NCBI GenBank assembly: GCA_017524805.1
Contig: JAFXUX010000030.1
Location: 37,984-101,983 of the forward strand
DNA from: Candidatus Methanomethylophilaceae archaeon
GTDB taxonomy: Archaea > Thermoplasmatota > Thermoplasmata > Methanomassiliicoccales > Methanomethylophilaceae
Length of the DNA: 64,000 nucleotides
Reading direction: 5' to 3'
Under the pieces are notes generated by a model. The model had not been told where the DNA came from. It saw only the letters and a list, made by a program, of their open reading frames with translations, and searched no databases. The position numbers and the translations under genes were made by a program. Numbering within the stretch: position 1 is the first letter of the stretch; the number at the start of each line of letters is the position of its first letter. This document shows positions 32,393 to 42,414 of this stretch, in pieces.

Positions 32393-35300
32393 ATGAAAGC
32401 GGTATTCCTTTCCATTCAGTCGATGGACGCATCCATTTTCCCGGATTTGGCTGCGGACATCAGAGAATCTGGCATAGACGTATGGGCCAGCGGATACAAC
32501 CATGATGCCGTGGAATCGGATCCTCTGACATACCACAGGCTTGTGGAAGACACTGTCGAAGCCGACATCGTTTTCATAAGGTGCATGGCTGACCCGTCTA
32601 AATTCTCAAGGTTCCCCGAGTATGAGAAAACTCTGAGAAAATGCGAAGGTTTGGTCCTTTTCCATTCTAAAAACCCGGAAGTTCGCCTGATGTACCGGGA
32701 CCTTTTCGCCGGGGACGACAAGGATTTCATCTCTATGTCCCGGTATGCAGACCTCAAGGGCAAGGAAAACGATCGCGCCCTTCTCCTGTACGCTTACCGG
32801 ATGATGACCGGGGATGAGATAGATGTGCCTGAGCCAATTGTGAACAGAGCCGACGGCATATATCATGCTGGATTCCCCAAGGACATAACGAAAGAGGAAT
32901 ACCTCGGATCGCTGAAGGAAGGGCCCGTCGCGGGGATTCTTTTCCCTTCGAATCTATGGCTCTACGGGAACCTGAGCCACGTGGACGCTCTCGTCGATGG
33001 GTTGGAATCCCGTGGCATGGGCGCCATCCCGGTATTCTACACGCCTTCCGCCGGATCGGTCTCCGAGAACAGGCCTGCTGCGGATGTGGCAGAAGAATAC
33101 TTCGTAGTGAACGGCAGACCGCTGATCGACGTGCTGCTCGTGTGCTCTCCGTTCTCGCAGCTGATGCCATCCGCGGCCTCGGCTGATGTCCCCCCTGACA
33201 AGAATTTCTTCGGAAAATTGCTGGGAGTGCCGGCGATCCAGGTGATGACATACTCCGGCTCTTTCCCCGACTACGAGATAACAGCCGACGGCCCCGTCAA
33301 AGGCGACCTGAAAGCGATGGTATGCTGGCCAGAATTGGACGGCCAGATCATCGGCGTCCCATACGCGGAAACAAAATCCGGCGTGAAGAAAGCGGATCCG
33401 ATTCCGGATAGAGTTGAACACATCTGCAGATTGGCATGCAATTGGGCCCAATTGGGCAGGAAAAAAGCTGCCGACAGAAAGGTGGCGATTATCATGTACC
33501 AAGTCAGCCCCGGGTCCGAACGCATAGGAAACGCCGGGCCTTTGGATGCGCCGGCCAGCGTCGTGTCTCTGCTGAAGGCGATGAGGGATGCGGGATATTC
33601 CCTGGGCGAAGTGCCGGAGGACTCCAGAGAGCTCATGGACAGGATTCTCGCCGGGATCACATACGATTTCGGAAATAGGAGTGACCAAGAGATAGCTGAG
33701 AAGGCCCCTGCGGCCATATCCGAAAAGGAATACGCCAGCTGGTACGGGGAGATCCCTGCGTTCGACAGAGATAGGATGGAGGATCGCTGGGGGAAAGCCC
33801 CGGGATGCGTCGCATCGGCCAAAGGGAAGATGATAGTTCCCGGATTCGTATGCGGAAATGCGATAGTGACCTTGCAGCCTCCAAGAGGATGGGGCCAAGG
33901 AGCCGATGAGCTGTGCCACGATCCGGTCCTCCCTCCTCACCATCAGTACTTGGCGTTCTACAGATGGCTGAACAGATCCTTCGGAGCGGATGCCGTGATA
34001 CACATGGGGACGCATGGCACCTTGGAATGGCTCCCGGGAAGGGCGTCTGCGCTCTCCGGGAAATGCTATCCGGATGTCATCCTGGATTCCATCCCGAATA
34101 TCTACCCGTATATGATCGACGACCCGGGCGAAGGGCTGCAGGCGAAGAGACGCTCCGAAGCGGTTCTGGTGGGGCATCTCAACGCCACGATGGCCAGAGC
34201 CGGGCTGCATGACGGGATGCTCAGGTTGGATTCCCTTATCCAGGAGTACGTGTCGATGGGCGTCGGGACGGCTCCCAGAAAGAACGCCGTTCTCGAAGAG
34301 ATTCTGGAGGCGGCCCGCGAAGAGAATCTGCTGGAAGATCTGGGACTAGATGAGAACGCGAGCATCGACGATCTGAGGGAGAAGATCTGGAAGCTCCACG
34401 AACTGATAGACGAGGCCAAGGACGCTCTGATCAGAGACGGATTGCATGTGCTGGGCAAAGTTCCCGAAGGCAATCTGATGACCGAATTCATCTACTCCAT
34501 GACGAGGATGGCCAACGGAAGCGCCCCTTCGCTGAGGGAATCGGTTGCTGATTCGATGGGCGAAAGAGGAAAGGATCTGGATGCCGCCGACGCTGCCACG
34601 ATGGAGCTCATAGAAAGCATCCGCCTCTCCGGTTTCGATCCTGACGAAGCGGAAAGGATCTGCAGGGAGAAATTCCCGAACTGCACTGATGGGCTTGTCG
34701 TCTCGGCAAGGTTCGTCTGCGACAGGCTGCATCCGGCTTTGGAAGGCACCGCCGGCGAGATAACTTCGGTCATGGACGCCCTGGCAGGAGGATACGTCTA
34801 TCCTGGCCCCTCGGGAGCGCCCACGCGCGGCAACGCCCATATACTTCCGACAGGAAGGAACTATTACGGCCTCGACCCCGACACGATCCCCACCCGCTCG
34901 GCGTGGGAGGTCGGAAAGAACATGGCAGACCAGATGATCTCCCGCTACATCGACGACAGAGGGGAATTCCCCAGGGAGATCGGATTCATCATATGGGCCA
35001 CAGACACATTCAAAAGCGGCGGCGATGACGTTGCGTATATACTCTGGCTGATGGGAATCAGACCTATCTGGTCTCCCGACGGCCCGTCGGTAACCGGCCT
35101 CGAAGTCATCCCGCTTGAAGAGCTTGGGCGCCCCAGAGTCGACGTCTCGGTCCGCATCACCGGATTGTTCAGGGATGCGTTCCCGAATCTGATAGACCTT
35201 CTGGACGATGCCGCGAAGATGGCCATGGCTTTGGACGAGACCGATGAGGACAACGCCATCGCGGCCAATCTGAGGAAAGATCTGGTGGAAAGCATAAGCC

Positions 35301-36058
35301 AAGGGATACCGGAGGATGAAGCACGCATGCGCGCGTCCGTGAGGATATTCGGCTGCCCTCCCGGAGCATACGGACCGGGAGTCAACCACCTGATAGAATC
35401 GAGCAGATGGCAGACCATGAAGGATCTGGCTGATTCCTATGTGGCATGGGGAAGCTACGCCTACGGCAAGGGAGTCTTCGGGAGGCAGATGAAAGACGAA
35501 TTCGTAAGGCGGTTCTCCAAAGTCGGGGCTACAGTCAAGAACATGCCAGACAGAGAGATAGACCTGATAGACATCGATGACGTCTACGGATATCTGGGCG
35601 GATTGAACGCGTTCGTGAAGGCTTACGGCGGCGATTCCGTATCATACATGGGCGACAGCTCCGACCCGAACAAGACCAAGCTCCGCAGCCTCGGCGAGGA
35701 GATGAAGTTCGTCTTCCGCAGCAAGCTTCTGAACCCGAAATACATCGAAGGCATGAAAAGGCATGGATACAGGGGAGCGGCCGAGATGGTGAACGTCATC
35801 GAGCACTCCTTCGGGATGGACGCGACCTCGGATGTCATGGACAAATGGATGTACGACGGGATAGCGGAGAAATATCTCCTCGACAAGGACGTCTGGGATT
35901 GGATGGAGAAGGAGAACCCATATGCAGCCGCGGAGATACTGGACCGTCTGGGCGAGGCGATATCGCGCGGCATGTGGGAAGCCGACGACGATATGAAAGA
36001 GAAACTGGAGAGGCTCTCGGAGATGGCGGAAGAGAGGCTCGAAGACCTTACGGATTGA
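32393..36058 (+). CDS. cobN: CobN/ChlH-type chelatase large subunit, copy 1
   Basis: A 1221-residue porphyrin/corrin-binding large subunit of class I metal chelatases, acting with the divergent I and D subunits. Conserved CobN/BchH stretches include HMGTHGTLEWLPGR (the His of which is near the proposed metal path), VYPGPSGAPTRGNAHILPTGRN, FPREIGFIIWATDTFKSGGDD and DVSVRITGLFRDAFPNL. The ATG lies after GGGGCGGAGGATTC. The protein is 46-48% or so like its neighbour only by eye; I did not compute it. Cobalt insertion is the family default, but archaea normally insert cobalt with CbiX/CbiK, so the metal and the ring are open. Confidence 0.9.
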   Translation: MKAVFLSIQSMDASIFPDLAADIRESGIDVWASGYNHDAVESDPLTYHRLVEDTVEADIVFIRCMADPSKFSRFPEYEKTLRKCEGLVLFHSKNPEVRLMYRDLFAGDDKDFISMSRYADLKGKENDRALLLYAYRMMTGDEIDVPEPIVNRADGIYHAGFPKDITKEEYLGSLKEGPVAGILFPSNLWLYGNLSHVDALVDGLESRGMGAIPVFYTPSAGSVSENRPAADVAEEYFVVNGRPLIDVLLVCSPFSQLMPSAASADVPPDKNFFGKLLGVPAIQVMTYSGSFPDYEITADGPVKGDLKAMVCWPELDGQIIGVPYAETKSGVKKADPIPDRVEHICRLACNWAQLGRKKAADRKVAIIMYQVSPGSERIGNAGPLDAPASVVSLLKAMRDAGYSLGEVPEDSRELMDRILAGITYDFGNRSDQEIAEKAPAAISEKEYASWYGEIPAFDRDRMEDRWGKAPGCVASAKGKMIVPGFVCGNAIVTLQPPRGWGQGADELCHDPVLPPHHQYLAFYRWLNRSFGADAVIHMGTHGTLEWLPGRASALSGKCYPDVILDSIPNIYPYMIDDPGEGLQAKRRSEAVLVGHLNATMARAGLHDGMLRLDSLIQEYVSMGVGTAPRKNAVLEEILEAAREENLLEDLGLDENASIDDLREKIWKLHELIDEAKDALIRDGLHVLGKVPEGNLMTEFIYSMTRMANGSAPSLRESVADSMGERGKDLDAADAATMELIESIRLSGFDPDEAERICREKFPNCTDGLVVSARFVCDRLHPALEGTAGEITSVMDALAGGYVYPGPSGAPTRGNAHILPTGRNYYGLDPDTIPTRSAWEVGKNMADQMISRYIDDRGEFPREIGFIIWATDTFKSGGDDVAYILWLMGIRPIWSPDGPSVTGLEVIPLEELGRPRVDVSVRITGLFRDAFPNLIDLLDDAAKMAMALDETDEDNAIAANLRKDLVESISQGIPEDEARMRASVRIFGCPPGAYGPGVNHLIESSRWQTMKDLADSYVAWGSYAYGKGVFGRQMKDEFVRRFSKVGATVKNMPDREIDLIDIDDVYGYLGGLNAFVKAYGGDSVSYMGDSSDPNKTKLRSLGEEMKFVFRSKLLNPKYIEGMKRHGYRGAAEMVNVIEHSFGMDATSDVMDKWMYDGIAEKYLLDKDVWDWMEKENPYAAAEILDRLGEAISRGMWEADDDMKEKLERLSEMAEERLEDLTD

Positions 36059-36062
36059 TACC

Positions 36063-39000
36063 ATGAAGATAGTGAGCATTTCCATAGGAGCCAATCATGG
36101 GCACGATTTCGATGGCGCCGCGATCAGGCTGCGCGAAGAAGGATACGATGTCGAGGTCGTGGGAGCAGATTCCTGCGACATGGATGCGGACGTATTGTTC
36201 AGCAGGAAAATACTCGGCGATGTTCGCGAAAGCGGCATGGTCTTCATCAGGGTCCACGGGGACGTCACTTATTTCAAAAAATTCCCGGTGCTGGAGAAGG
36301 AGCTGACCAAAAACGGAATCTGCGCGTTTCTGGTCTGCGACAGCGAAGGGCGCGTTACCAACGAATACCGCCGCCTATTCACCGGCTCGGACGATGATTT
36401 CGCGCTTCTGATAAGGTACGTTGTCCCAGGGGGAGAAAACAATTACAGGGCCGCTCTTCTTTGGGCTCTGAACAAGTTCGGAGGAGCGGATGCGGCGCTT
36501 CCGGAGCCCGAGATCCCGCCTGCCCAAGGCGCATACCTCCCTGAGAGGCATTACATCCCGATAGACGAGGCGATCGCATCTTTGGACGGCTCCAAACCTA
36601 AGATATGCGTCTTCTTCCACCAAAGATTCTGGGTCTCGAACAATTGCGGCGGCCCCGACGGAATGATAAAGGCGCTCAGGGAACGCGGCGCTGATGCCAT
36701 CGGGATCTTCACGGGAACCTATCCGGACGATGACATCGGAGCGATGGGAATAGGCGCCCTGATTGACAGATATCTGATAAAAGACGGGAAGCCGGCCGTC
36801 GATTGCGCGATACAGACCATGGGTTTCTCGCAGACACTGAGGCCGAAGGCGGACGCTTTCGAGCAGAAGTGCGACGACAACATGTTCGAGAGGCTTGGCA
36901 TTCCGATCATCCAGGCGACCCATCTGTATGGCACAGAGGAGAAGTGGAGATCAAGCCCCTATGGGTTCACCAGCTCTGAGATCGCCGGGAACGTCGTAAG
37001 CACGGAATACGACGGCCAGATCATCTCGGTGCCTATCGCGGGCTATGAGGTTGAGGAAGACGGCAGCCGCAGATACCATCCCATTGAAGAGAGATGCAGC
37101 ATGGTCGCCGACATGGCTTATCTGTGGGCTCAGCTGGGCAGAAAAAACAATTCCGAGAAGAAAGTGGCGATTCTGCTTTACATGTATCCTCCGCGGAACG
37201 ACCTTGCCGGCGGAGCCTCCGGATTGGACACCTTAGAAAGCGTGGCTGAGCTTCTGAAGTCCCTGTCTGCCGCTGGCTATTATCTCGACTGGATACCGGA
37301 GAACGGCAGGGAATTGACCGACCGTCTCATATCCGGGATAACCAACGATACATCATGGCTGTCCGATGAGGAGATCGAATCCAGATCTGCCGACAGGATC
37401 CCGGCATCCGATTATGAGAGATGGCTTTCGAGAGAGCCGGATTCCATAAGGGAGAAGCTTGAGAGCTCTTGGGGAAAGGCCCCCGGAGACGTGCATACGA
37501 TCGGCGACGAAATGCTGATACCAGGATTCATAGACGGGAACGTCTTCGTAGGATTCCAGCCGGACCGCGGTAAATGCGATTCTGAAAGCTATCACGATCC
37601 AGACTCCGCTCCGCCCCACCAATATCTGGGATTCTACAGATGGCTCAGACATACGTTCGGGGCGGATGCGGTCATACACGTCGGCACCCACGGAACCCAG
37701 GAATGGCTCCCGGGAAAGAGCGTGGGGCTGTCACGCGAATGCTTCCCCGACGCGGTGCTCGAAGCCCTCCCAGACATCTATCCGTACATCATCGACAACC
37801 CCGGAGAAGGGATGCAGGCCAAGCGCAGAGGGTATGCGGCGGTAGTCACGCACATGATACCTGCGATGACCAGGGCCGAGGAATACGATGAGATAGCCGA
37901 GCTGGAATCCGTCCTTCAGCTGAGGATGAAGGCGACCGCCACCGACATGTCTGAGAGCGTGAAAGAGACTGATGCCAAGATCGCCGAGATCGTCAGGAAG
38001 CTGTCTCTGAATTCCGATCTCAACCTCCCTGACGATCCAGACGAGATCGGCAGGAAAGCCGGGGACATCTACGATTATGTCGTGGAGATCAAGGACGCCC
38101 TCATTGCGGACGGGCTCCACATCCTGGGCAAAGCTCCGGAAGGAGAGCTCCTCGAAGAATCGGTTTACAGCATGGTCAGGAACGCGAACGGCGGCGTTCC
38201 CTCGATCAGGAACGCCATGGCGCACGATATGGGCTACGAATTCCAGGCCCTCCTCCAGAACCCCTCTGGAATCACAGACGGCCGGCTGAACGGAGAGATA
38301 GTCGACGAAATAGACGCGAGATGCCGTTCCGCAATCGGGGATATCGTCGGCGGCAAGCCTTGCGATTTGGGAGAGGCATCTTCCGAAACGGCCGAGTTCG
38401 TGCGCGGGTTCATCATCCCCGCGATCAAAGATACCAAGGATGAGATCCGCAGCATATTGGATGCGCTGGAGGGCAGATACGTCCGTCCCGGGCCTTCCGG
38501 ATGCCCAACGCGCGGAAGGGCCAGAATCCTTCCGTCCGGCCGCAATTTCTATTCCATCGATCCGGATGGGATCCCTTGGAGCTCCAGCTGGGAGATAGGG
38601 CGCAGGATGGCCGATCAGATGGCCGAGAAATACGTGGAATCCAACGGCGCCTATCCCAGATCGGTGGGGGTCGTCGTATGGGCCACCGACACCATGCGCA
38701 CCGGGGGCGACGACATATCCTATGTGCTCTGGCTGATGGGTCTGCGCCCGGTATGGTCCGAATACGGAGGGCGCGTCATGGGATTGGAAGTTGTACCCCT
38801 GGAGGAATTGGGGCGCCCCAGAGTGGACGTGACCCTGAGGATCAGCGGCCTGTTCCGCGATGCGTTCCCGAACCTCGTCGCGATGATAGACGAGGGTGCC
38901 AGAACCATAGCCAACCTCGACGAGTCCGACGAGGAGAACGCCATGGCGGCCAACCTGAGGAAGGACGTCCTCGAGGCGGTGCTCTCGGGCATCCCGGAAG

Positions 39001-39746
39001 ATGAGGCCAGAAGAGACGCTCAGATACGCGTGTTCGGAGACGCTCCCGGGCAATACGGATGCGGGGTCAACACTCTGATCACCAACGGAAAATGGAAGAC
39101 CGCCGAAGACCTCGGCGAATCGTACATCGCCCACGGATGCTACGGATATGGGAAAGGCTACGACGGAAAAGCGATGGCGAAGCAGTTCAGGAAAAGGATG
39201 GGGTCGCTGGACGTGGCGGTCAAGAACCATAACAACAGAGAGAACGACCTCTTCGACATGGACGATGACTACGATTTCCTGGGCGGGATGATCGCAGCCG
39301 TCAAAGCCTCCGGAGGAAGCGCGGAAGCGTTCATGGGTGATTCCTCGGACACTGAGAACCTGAAAGCCCGCACACTGAAGGAGGAATGCGCTTTCGTCTT
39401 CCGCAGCAAGATAAACAATCCGAAATGGCTGAACGGGCTGAAAAGACATGGGTTCAAAGGCGCGCTGGAGATTTCCCAGCTCTTCGACTACGTGATGGGA
39501 TGGAGCGCCACATCGGACGTCATAGAAGGCTGGATGTACGAATCGCTGGCCGAAAAATACGTTCTCGACAAGGAGACCAGGGAATGGATCCTCAAAGAGA
39601 ACCCGTACGCGATGATTAACATGCTCAACCGCTTGGAAGAGGCCGTATACAGAAAGCTCTGGGATGCCGACGACGAAATGAAAGAGAAGTTGGATGCCCT
39701 CAGCGGCGAGGTCGAGGGCATAATGGAAGAGCTCACCGATCCCTGA
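36063..39746 (+). CDS. cobN: CobN/ChlH-type chelatase large subunit, copy 2
   Basis: A 1227-residue paralogue starting four bases after copy 1 and presumably co-transcribed. It carries the same blocks: HVGTHGTQEWLPGKSVGL, VRPGPSGCPTRGRARILPSGRN, YPRSVGVVVWATDTMRTGGDD and LRISGLFRDAFPNL. Full length with no disabling change visible. Two full large subunits facing a single I/D pair suggests each serves a different tetrapyrrole or metal, or that they form alternate complexes with the same motor (inference). Confidence 0.9.
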   Translation: MKIVSISIGANHGHDFDGAAIRLREEGYDVEVVGADSCDMDADVLFSRKILGDVRESGMVFIRVHGDVTYFKKFPVLEKELTKNGICAFLVCDSEGRVTNEYRRLFTGSDDDFALLIRYVVPGGENNYRAALLWALNKFGGADAALPEPEIPPAQGAYLPERHYIPIDEAIASLDGSKPKICVFFHQRFWVSNNCGGPDGMIKALRERGADAIGIFTGTYPDDDIGAMGIGALIDRYLIKDGKPAVDCAIQTMGFSQTLRPKADAFEQKCDDNMFERLGIPIIQATHLYGTEEKWRSSPYGFTSSEIAGNVVSTEYDGQIISVPIAGYEVEEDGSRRYHPIEERCSMVADMAYLWAQLGRKNNSEKKVAILLYMYPPRNDLAGGASGLDTLESVAELLKSLSAAGYYLDWIPENGRELTDRLISGITNDTSWLSDEEIESRSADRIPASDYERWLSREPDSIREKLESSWGKAPGDVHTIGDEMLIPGFIDGNVFVGFQPDRGKCDSESYHDPDSAPPHQYLGFYRWLRHTFGADAVIHVGTHGTQEWLPGKSVGLSRECFPDAVLEALPDIYPYIIDNPGEGMQAKRRGYAAVVTHMIPAMTRAEEYDEIAELESVLQLRMKATATDMSESVKETDAKIAEIVRKLSLNSDLNLPDDPDEIGRKAGDIYDYVVEIKDALIADGLHILGKAPEGELLEESVYSMVRNANGGVPSIRNAMAHDMGYEFQALLQNPSGITDGRLNGEIVDEIDARCRSAIGDIVGGKPCDLGEASSETAEFVRGFIIPAIKDTKDEIRSILDALEGRYVRPGPSGCPTRGRARILPSGRNFYSIDPDGIPWSSSWEIGRRMADQMAEKYVESNGAYPRSVGVVVWATDTMRTGGDDISYVLWLMGLRPVWSEYGGRVMGLEVVPLEELGRPRVDVTLRISGLFRDAFPNLVAMIDEGARTIANLDESDEENAMAANLRKDVLEAVLSGIPEDEARRDAQIRVFGDAPGQYGCGVNTLITNGKWKTAEDLGESYIAHGCYGYGKGYDGKAMAKQFRKRMGSLDVAVKNHNNRENDLFDMDDDYDFLGGMIAAVKASGGSAEAFMGDSSDTENLKARTLKEECAFVFRSKINNPKWLNGLKRHGFKGALEISQLFDYVMGWSATSDVIEGWMYESLAEKYVLDKETREWILKENPYAMINMLNRLEEAVYRKLWDADDEMKEKLDALSGEVEGIMEELTDP

Positions 39747-40553
39747 TCGATAGCGATGGACAGCGCGATGTCTGCGGGGGACCGTGCGCCTGAATGATAT
39801 CCTAGGCTTTCCGATTGCGAAAGCCGCGTTCATGCGCATATCCCTCGGAATATCAGGGAAGAAAGACATCAGAGCGCCATGATCGGTCTGGTCTGCCAGC
39901 TGGATCCATCTGGAGTAGAAACCCCCGTATCCCATTGCGTAAGCCATCGCCTCGATTCTGCCCATAGCTATGGCGGCATCGATGTCTACGGCAGAGAATA
40001 CGAGTATGATCTCCCTGCTCTCCCATGTGAACGGGTTGTTCCTGCCGGCCATGCCCTCGTCCACGTATTCGCAGAACTGGTCTATGCGTGGGTGGAATCC
40101 TTTTCTGACCTCAAGAATAGCCCTGATATGGCGCATGAAATCGTCGAAGCGCCTGTTTATCACGGCTATCTCCACGGATTGGGAATTCTCCGCCGTGGGA
40201 GCGTGGGCCGCCACTGAAAGGATGGCATCCATGTCATCATCAGGAACCGGGCCTTCTCTGAACCATCTGCAGGAGCGGCGTCTCTCGATGAAATCCCTCA
40301 TCTGCGATGGAGAGATCACCGACTCCTTCGGATCGTACTCGCGCATATCCCCGCCGGATCTGAGAGATATGGCGCCTTTGGGGCAAACGGATGCGCAATG
40401 CCCGCATTCGAAGCATTCGTAGGGTCCGCCGTTGCTTTCCTCCGCTTTGCCGCAGGAAACCTTTATGTTCCCTCTTATGCAGACGGAAGCGCAAAGGCCG
40501 CAGCCTATGCATCCGCTCCGATCGATCAGAATATGCTGCGAATGCTGGGTCAT
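39733..40553 (-). CDS. Ferredoxin-nitroreductase fusion, 3' end frameshifted or unresolved
   Basis: The N-terminal 65 residues hold two 4Fe-4S clusters of ferredoxin type (C15-C18-C21-C25 in CIGCGLCASVC; C47-C50-C53-C57 in CFECGHCASVC). Residues about 85-261 are a nitroreductase FMN domain (RRRSCRWF, APTAENSQSVEIAV, GKPRISFRRTVPR). Family members end a few residues after RRTVPR. Here the frame stays open for 2 kb over the antisense strand of cobN copy 2, which is not credible as protein. One extra base between about 39771 and 39736 would end it at TGA 39733-39735. The ATG overlaps the xseB stop (ATGA), so it belongs to the xseAB operon. Predicted role is flavin-dependent reduction using electrons relayed through the clusters; the substrate is unknown. 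Confidence 0.75.
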
Positions 40554-40801
40554 TCGAAATCCGTCTCGGTTATGCCACCGGAGGTCTCGAGTATCTTCTT
40601 GATCCTTCTTTGCCCGTCGTCAAGGACCGACTTGCAATGGTTCCTGAGTATCACCGCTCTCTCGTAGATCTCAAGGCTCTCGTCCAAGTCGGTGCCGCCA
40701 GTCTCGAGCTTCTCCACCAGCTTCTCCAGCTGCGAGATGCTCTCTTCGAAAGACATCTTCCCGACTTCTTCTGCATACTTCTCGCTTTCTTCGCCGTTCA
40801 T
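40550..40801 (-). CDS. xseB: Exodeoxyribonuclease VII small subunit
   Basis: An 83-residue helical protein with the XseB core MSFEESISQLEKLVEKLETG and LDESLEIYERAVIL. It binds several copies per large subunit to activate ssDNA cleavage. It overlaps xseA by 4 bp and the ferredoxin-nitroreductase by 4 bp. Confidence 0.93.
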   Translation of the reverse strand: MNGEESEKYAEEVGKMSFEESISQLEKLVEKLETGGTDLDESLEIYERAVILRNHCKSVLDDGQRRIKKILETSGGITETDFE

Positions 40802-42330
40802 TCTTTCAGCTCCTTGCTTTTGATCTCGGCTTTGGCCGTCCCGTCCCTCATGCGTATTCCGATCGTGCCGCTGTCAGGCATCGATGCCAATGAGGTTATT
40901 ACGCTGCCATCGTCCGATGTGATGAGCCCGTATCCCCTCCCGAGGATGTTTAGGGGGTTGAGGCCCTCGAGATTCCTGGACAGAGCGTCGACGTACGATG
41001 TCGCTCTGCCAACTATGTTGTTCATGGCCGCATCGGGCCTGCTTCCGATCGCCGAGAAACGCAGCCCGCACGATTTAGAATTCTCGGATGCGATAGACGA
41101 TATCTTAGAGAACGCGGATTCCACCCTGAGCTCTTTGATCCTCATATCCGATCTGATTTTCTCCGGCGATATTCTGGATTCCGCCACCAGCAGGCGCGCG
41201 GATGCGGCGTCTGAGGCTGAGGATAGCGCCCTCGCAGCCCTGAGAGACAGCTCTTCCAATCTAACAGATTTATGCTCCAATGAATCGGCGGAACGGCCTA
41301 TCGAAGCACGGTTCATGAGCCTCTCCAAGCGCAGCTCCCCTTGGGCGATAACGTTCTGCATAGATCTGTCGGCCCGACCGGCCAAATCGTCGAGATTCAT
41401 GACTCTCATGTACATGTCGTCGAGAGCATGCTCCGGCGATAGCTTCGCGGAAAGGATCTCGAAACGGCTCGCCATCATGTTGTGGGCGGTCTCCAGCGAT
41501 CTCCCAGCGCGGGACATCAGCGAATCGACGTCTGAAGCTGTCTCGGACCTGTCCCTCAGAATCAGGGCGGCAGCTCCTGTCGGCGTGGGAGCGCGAAGGT
41601 CGGAGACGAAATCCGATATCGTGAAATCCGTTTCGTGGCCTACCGCCGAGACAACAGGAATCTTGGATGCGACGATTGCCCTCGCTACTATCTCTTCGTT
41701 GAAGCACCAAAGATCTTCCAGCGATCCCCCGCCTCTGGCGACGATTATCACGTCCACTCCGTAGCGGTTGAGAAGCTCTATCCCTGCCACTATAGTCTTC
41801 GCTGCCCCATCCCCTTGGACCTGCGAAGGCGCGAGATAGATGTCCGCCGGGAATCTGGATGCTGATGTGGTGATTATGTCATGGATGACGGCGCCGCTCT
41901 GAGAAGTTACGACACCGATCCTGCGCGGATACTTCGGCAGAGGGCGCTTGCGGGATTCGTCGAACAGCCCCTCGGCCTTCAGCCTCTCCTTGAGCTCCTC
42001 GAATTTGATGTACAGTTCCCCGACGCCCGAATGCCTCATGGTCGAAACCATGAACTGGTATTTTCCGGTCTGGCTGTACAGATCTGCGCTTCCGAAAGCC
42101 TCGATTTTGTCCCCGTCTTTGGGCTCGAACGACATGTTCTTTCTGTTGCCGGCGAAAAGAACCGCGGAAACCGAGCTTTTATCGTCCTTGATCGTGAAAT
42201 AATAATGTCCAGAAGCGTACTTCTTGAGGCCGGAAATCTCTCCGGAAACCCACAGATCGTTGACGCTGCCGTGCTTCATTAGCGTCTTTACGCGGTTGTT
42301 CAGCTGTGTGACGCTGATCGTCTCGGACAT
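40798..42330 (-). CDS. xseA: Exodeoxyribonuclease VII large subunit
   Basis: A 510-residue nuclease that degrades single-stranded DNA. The N-terminal OB fold (WVSGEISGLKKYASGHYYFTIKD) precedes the catalytic domain with the motif RIGVVTSQSGAVIHDI, then VIIVARGGGSLEDLWCFNEE and GHETDFTISDFVSDLRAPTPTGAA, all intact. The long C-terminal helical region binds XseB. The family is bacterial in origin; presence in an archaeal genome indicates transfer. The operon continues into xseB and the ferredoxin-nitroreductase. Confidence 0.94.
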   Translation of the reverse strand: MSETISVTQLNNRVKTLMKHGSVNDLWVSGEISGLKKYASGHYYFTIKDDKSSVSAVLFAGNRKNMSFEPKDGDKIEAFGSADLYSQTGKYQFMVSTMRHSGVGELYIKFEELKERLKAEGLFDESRKRPLPKYPRRIGVVTSQSGAVIHDIITTSASRFPADIYLAPSQVQGDGAAKTIVAGIELLNRYGVDVIIVARGGGSLEDLWCFNEEIVARAIVASKIPVVSAVGHETDFTISDFVSDLRAPTPTGAAALILRDRSETASDVDSLMSRAGRSLETAHNMMASRFEILSAKLSPEHALDDMYMRVMNLDDLAGRADRSMQNVIAQGELRLERLMNRASIGRSADSLEHKSVRLEELSLRAARALSSASDAASARLLVAESRISPEKIRSDMRIKELRVESAFSKISSIASENSKSCGLRFSAIGSRPDAAMNNIVGRATSYVDALSRNLEGLNPLNILGRGYGLITSDDGSVITSLASMPDSGTIGIRMRDGTAKAEIKSKELKE

Positions 42331-42414
42331 CGAAAGGCTATCGCATCATGATTTTTAATGTTTCGAGAGCAATTTCCGCGAACATTTTAATTAATCCGCC
42401 CAAATCGGGTCTCC

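Noticed and set aside
37731..39746. Long open frame antisense to cobN copy 2 continuing the ferredoxin-nitroreductase
   Set aside because: It mirrors the codon bias of cobN and has no domain of its own; treated as a missing stop, not a giant fusion protein.
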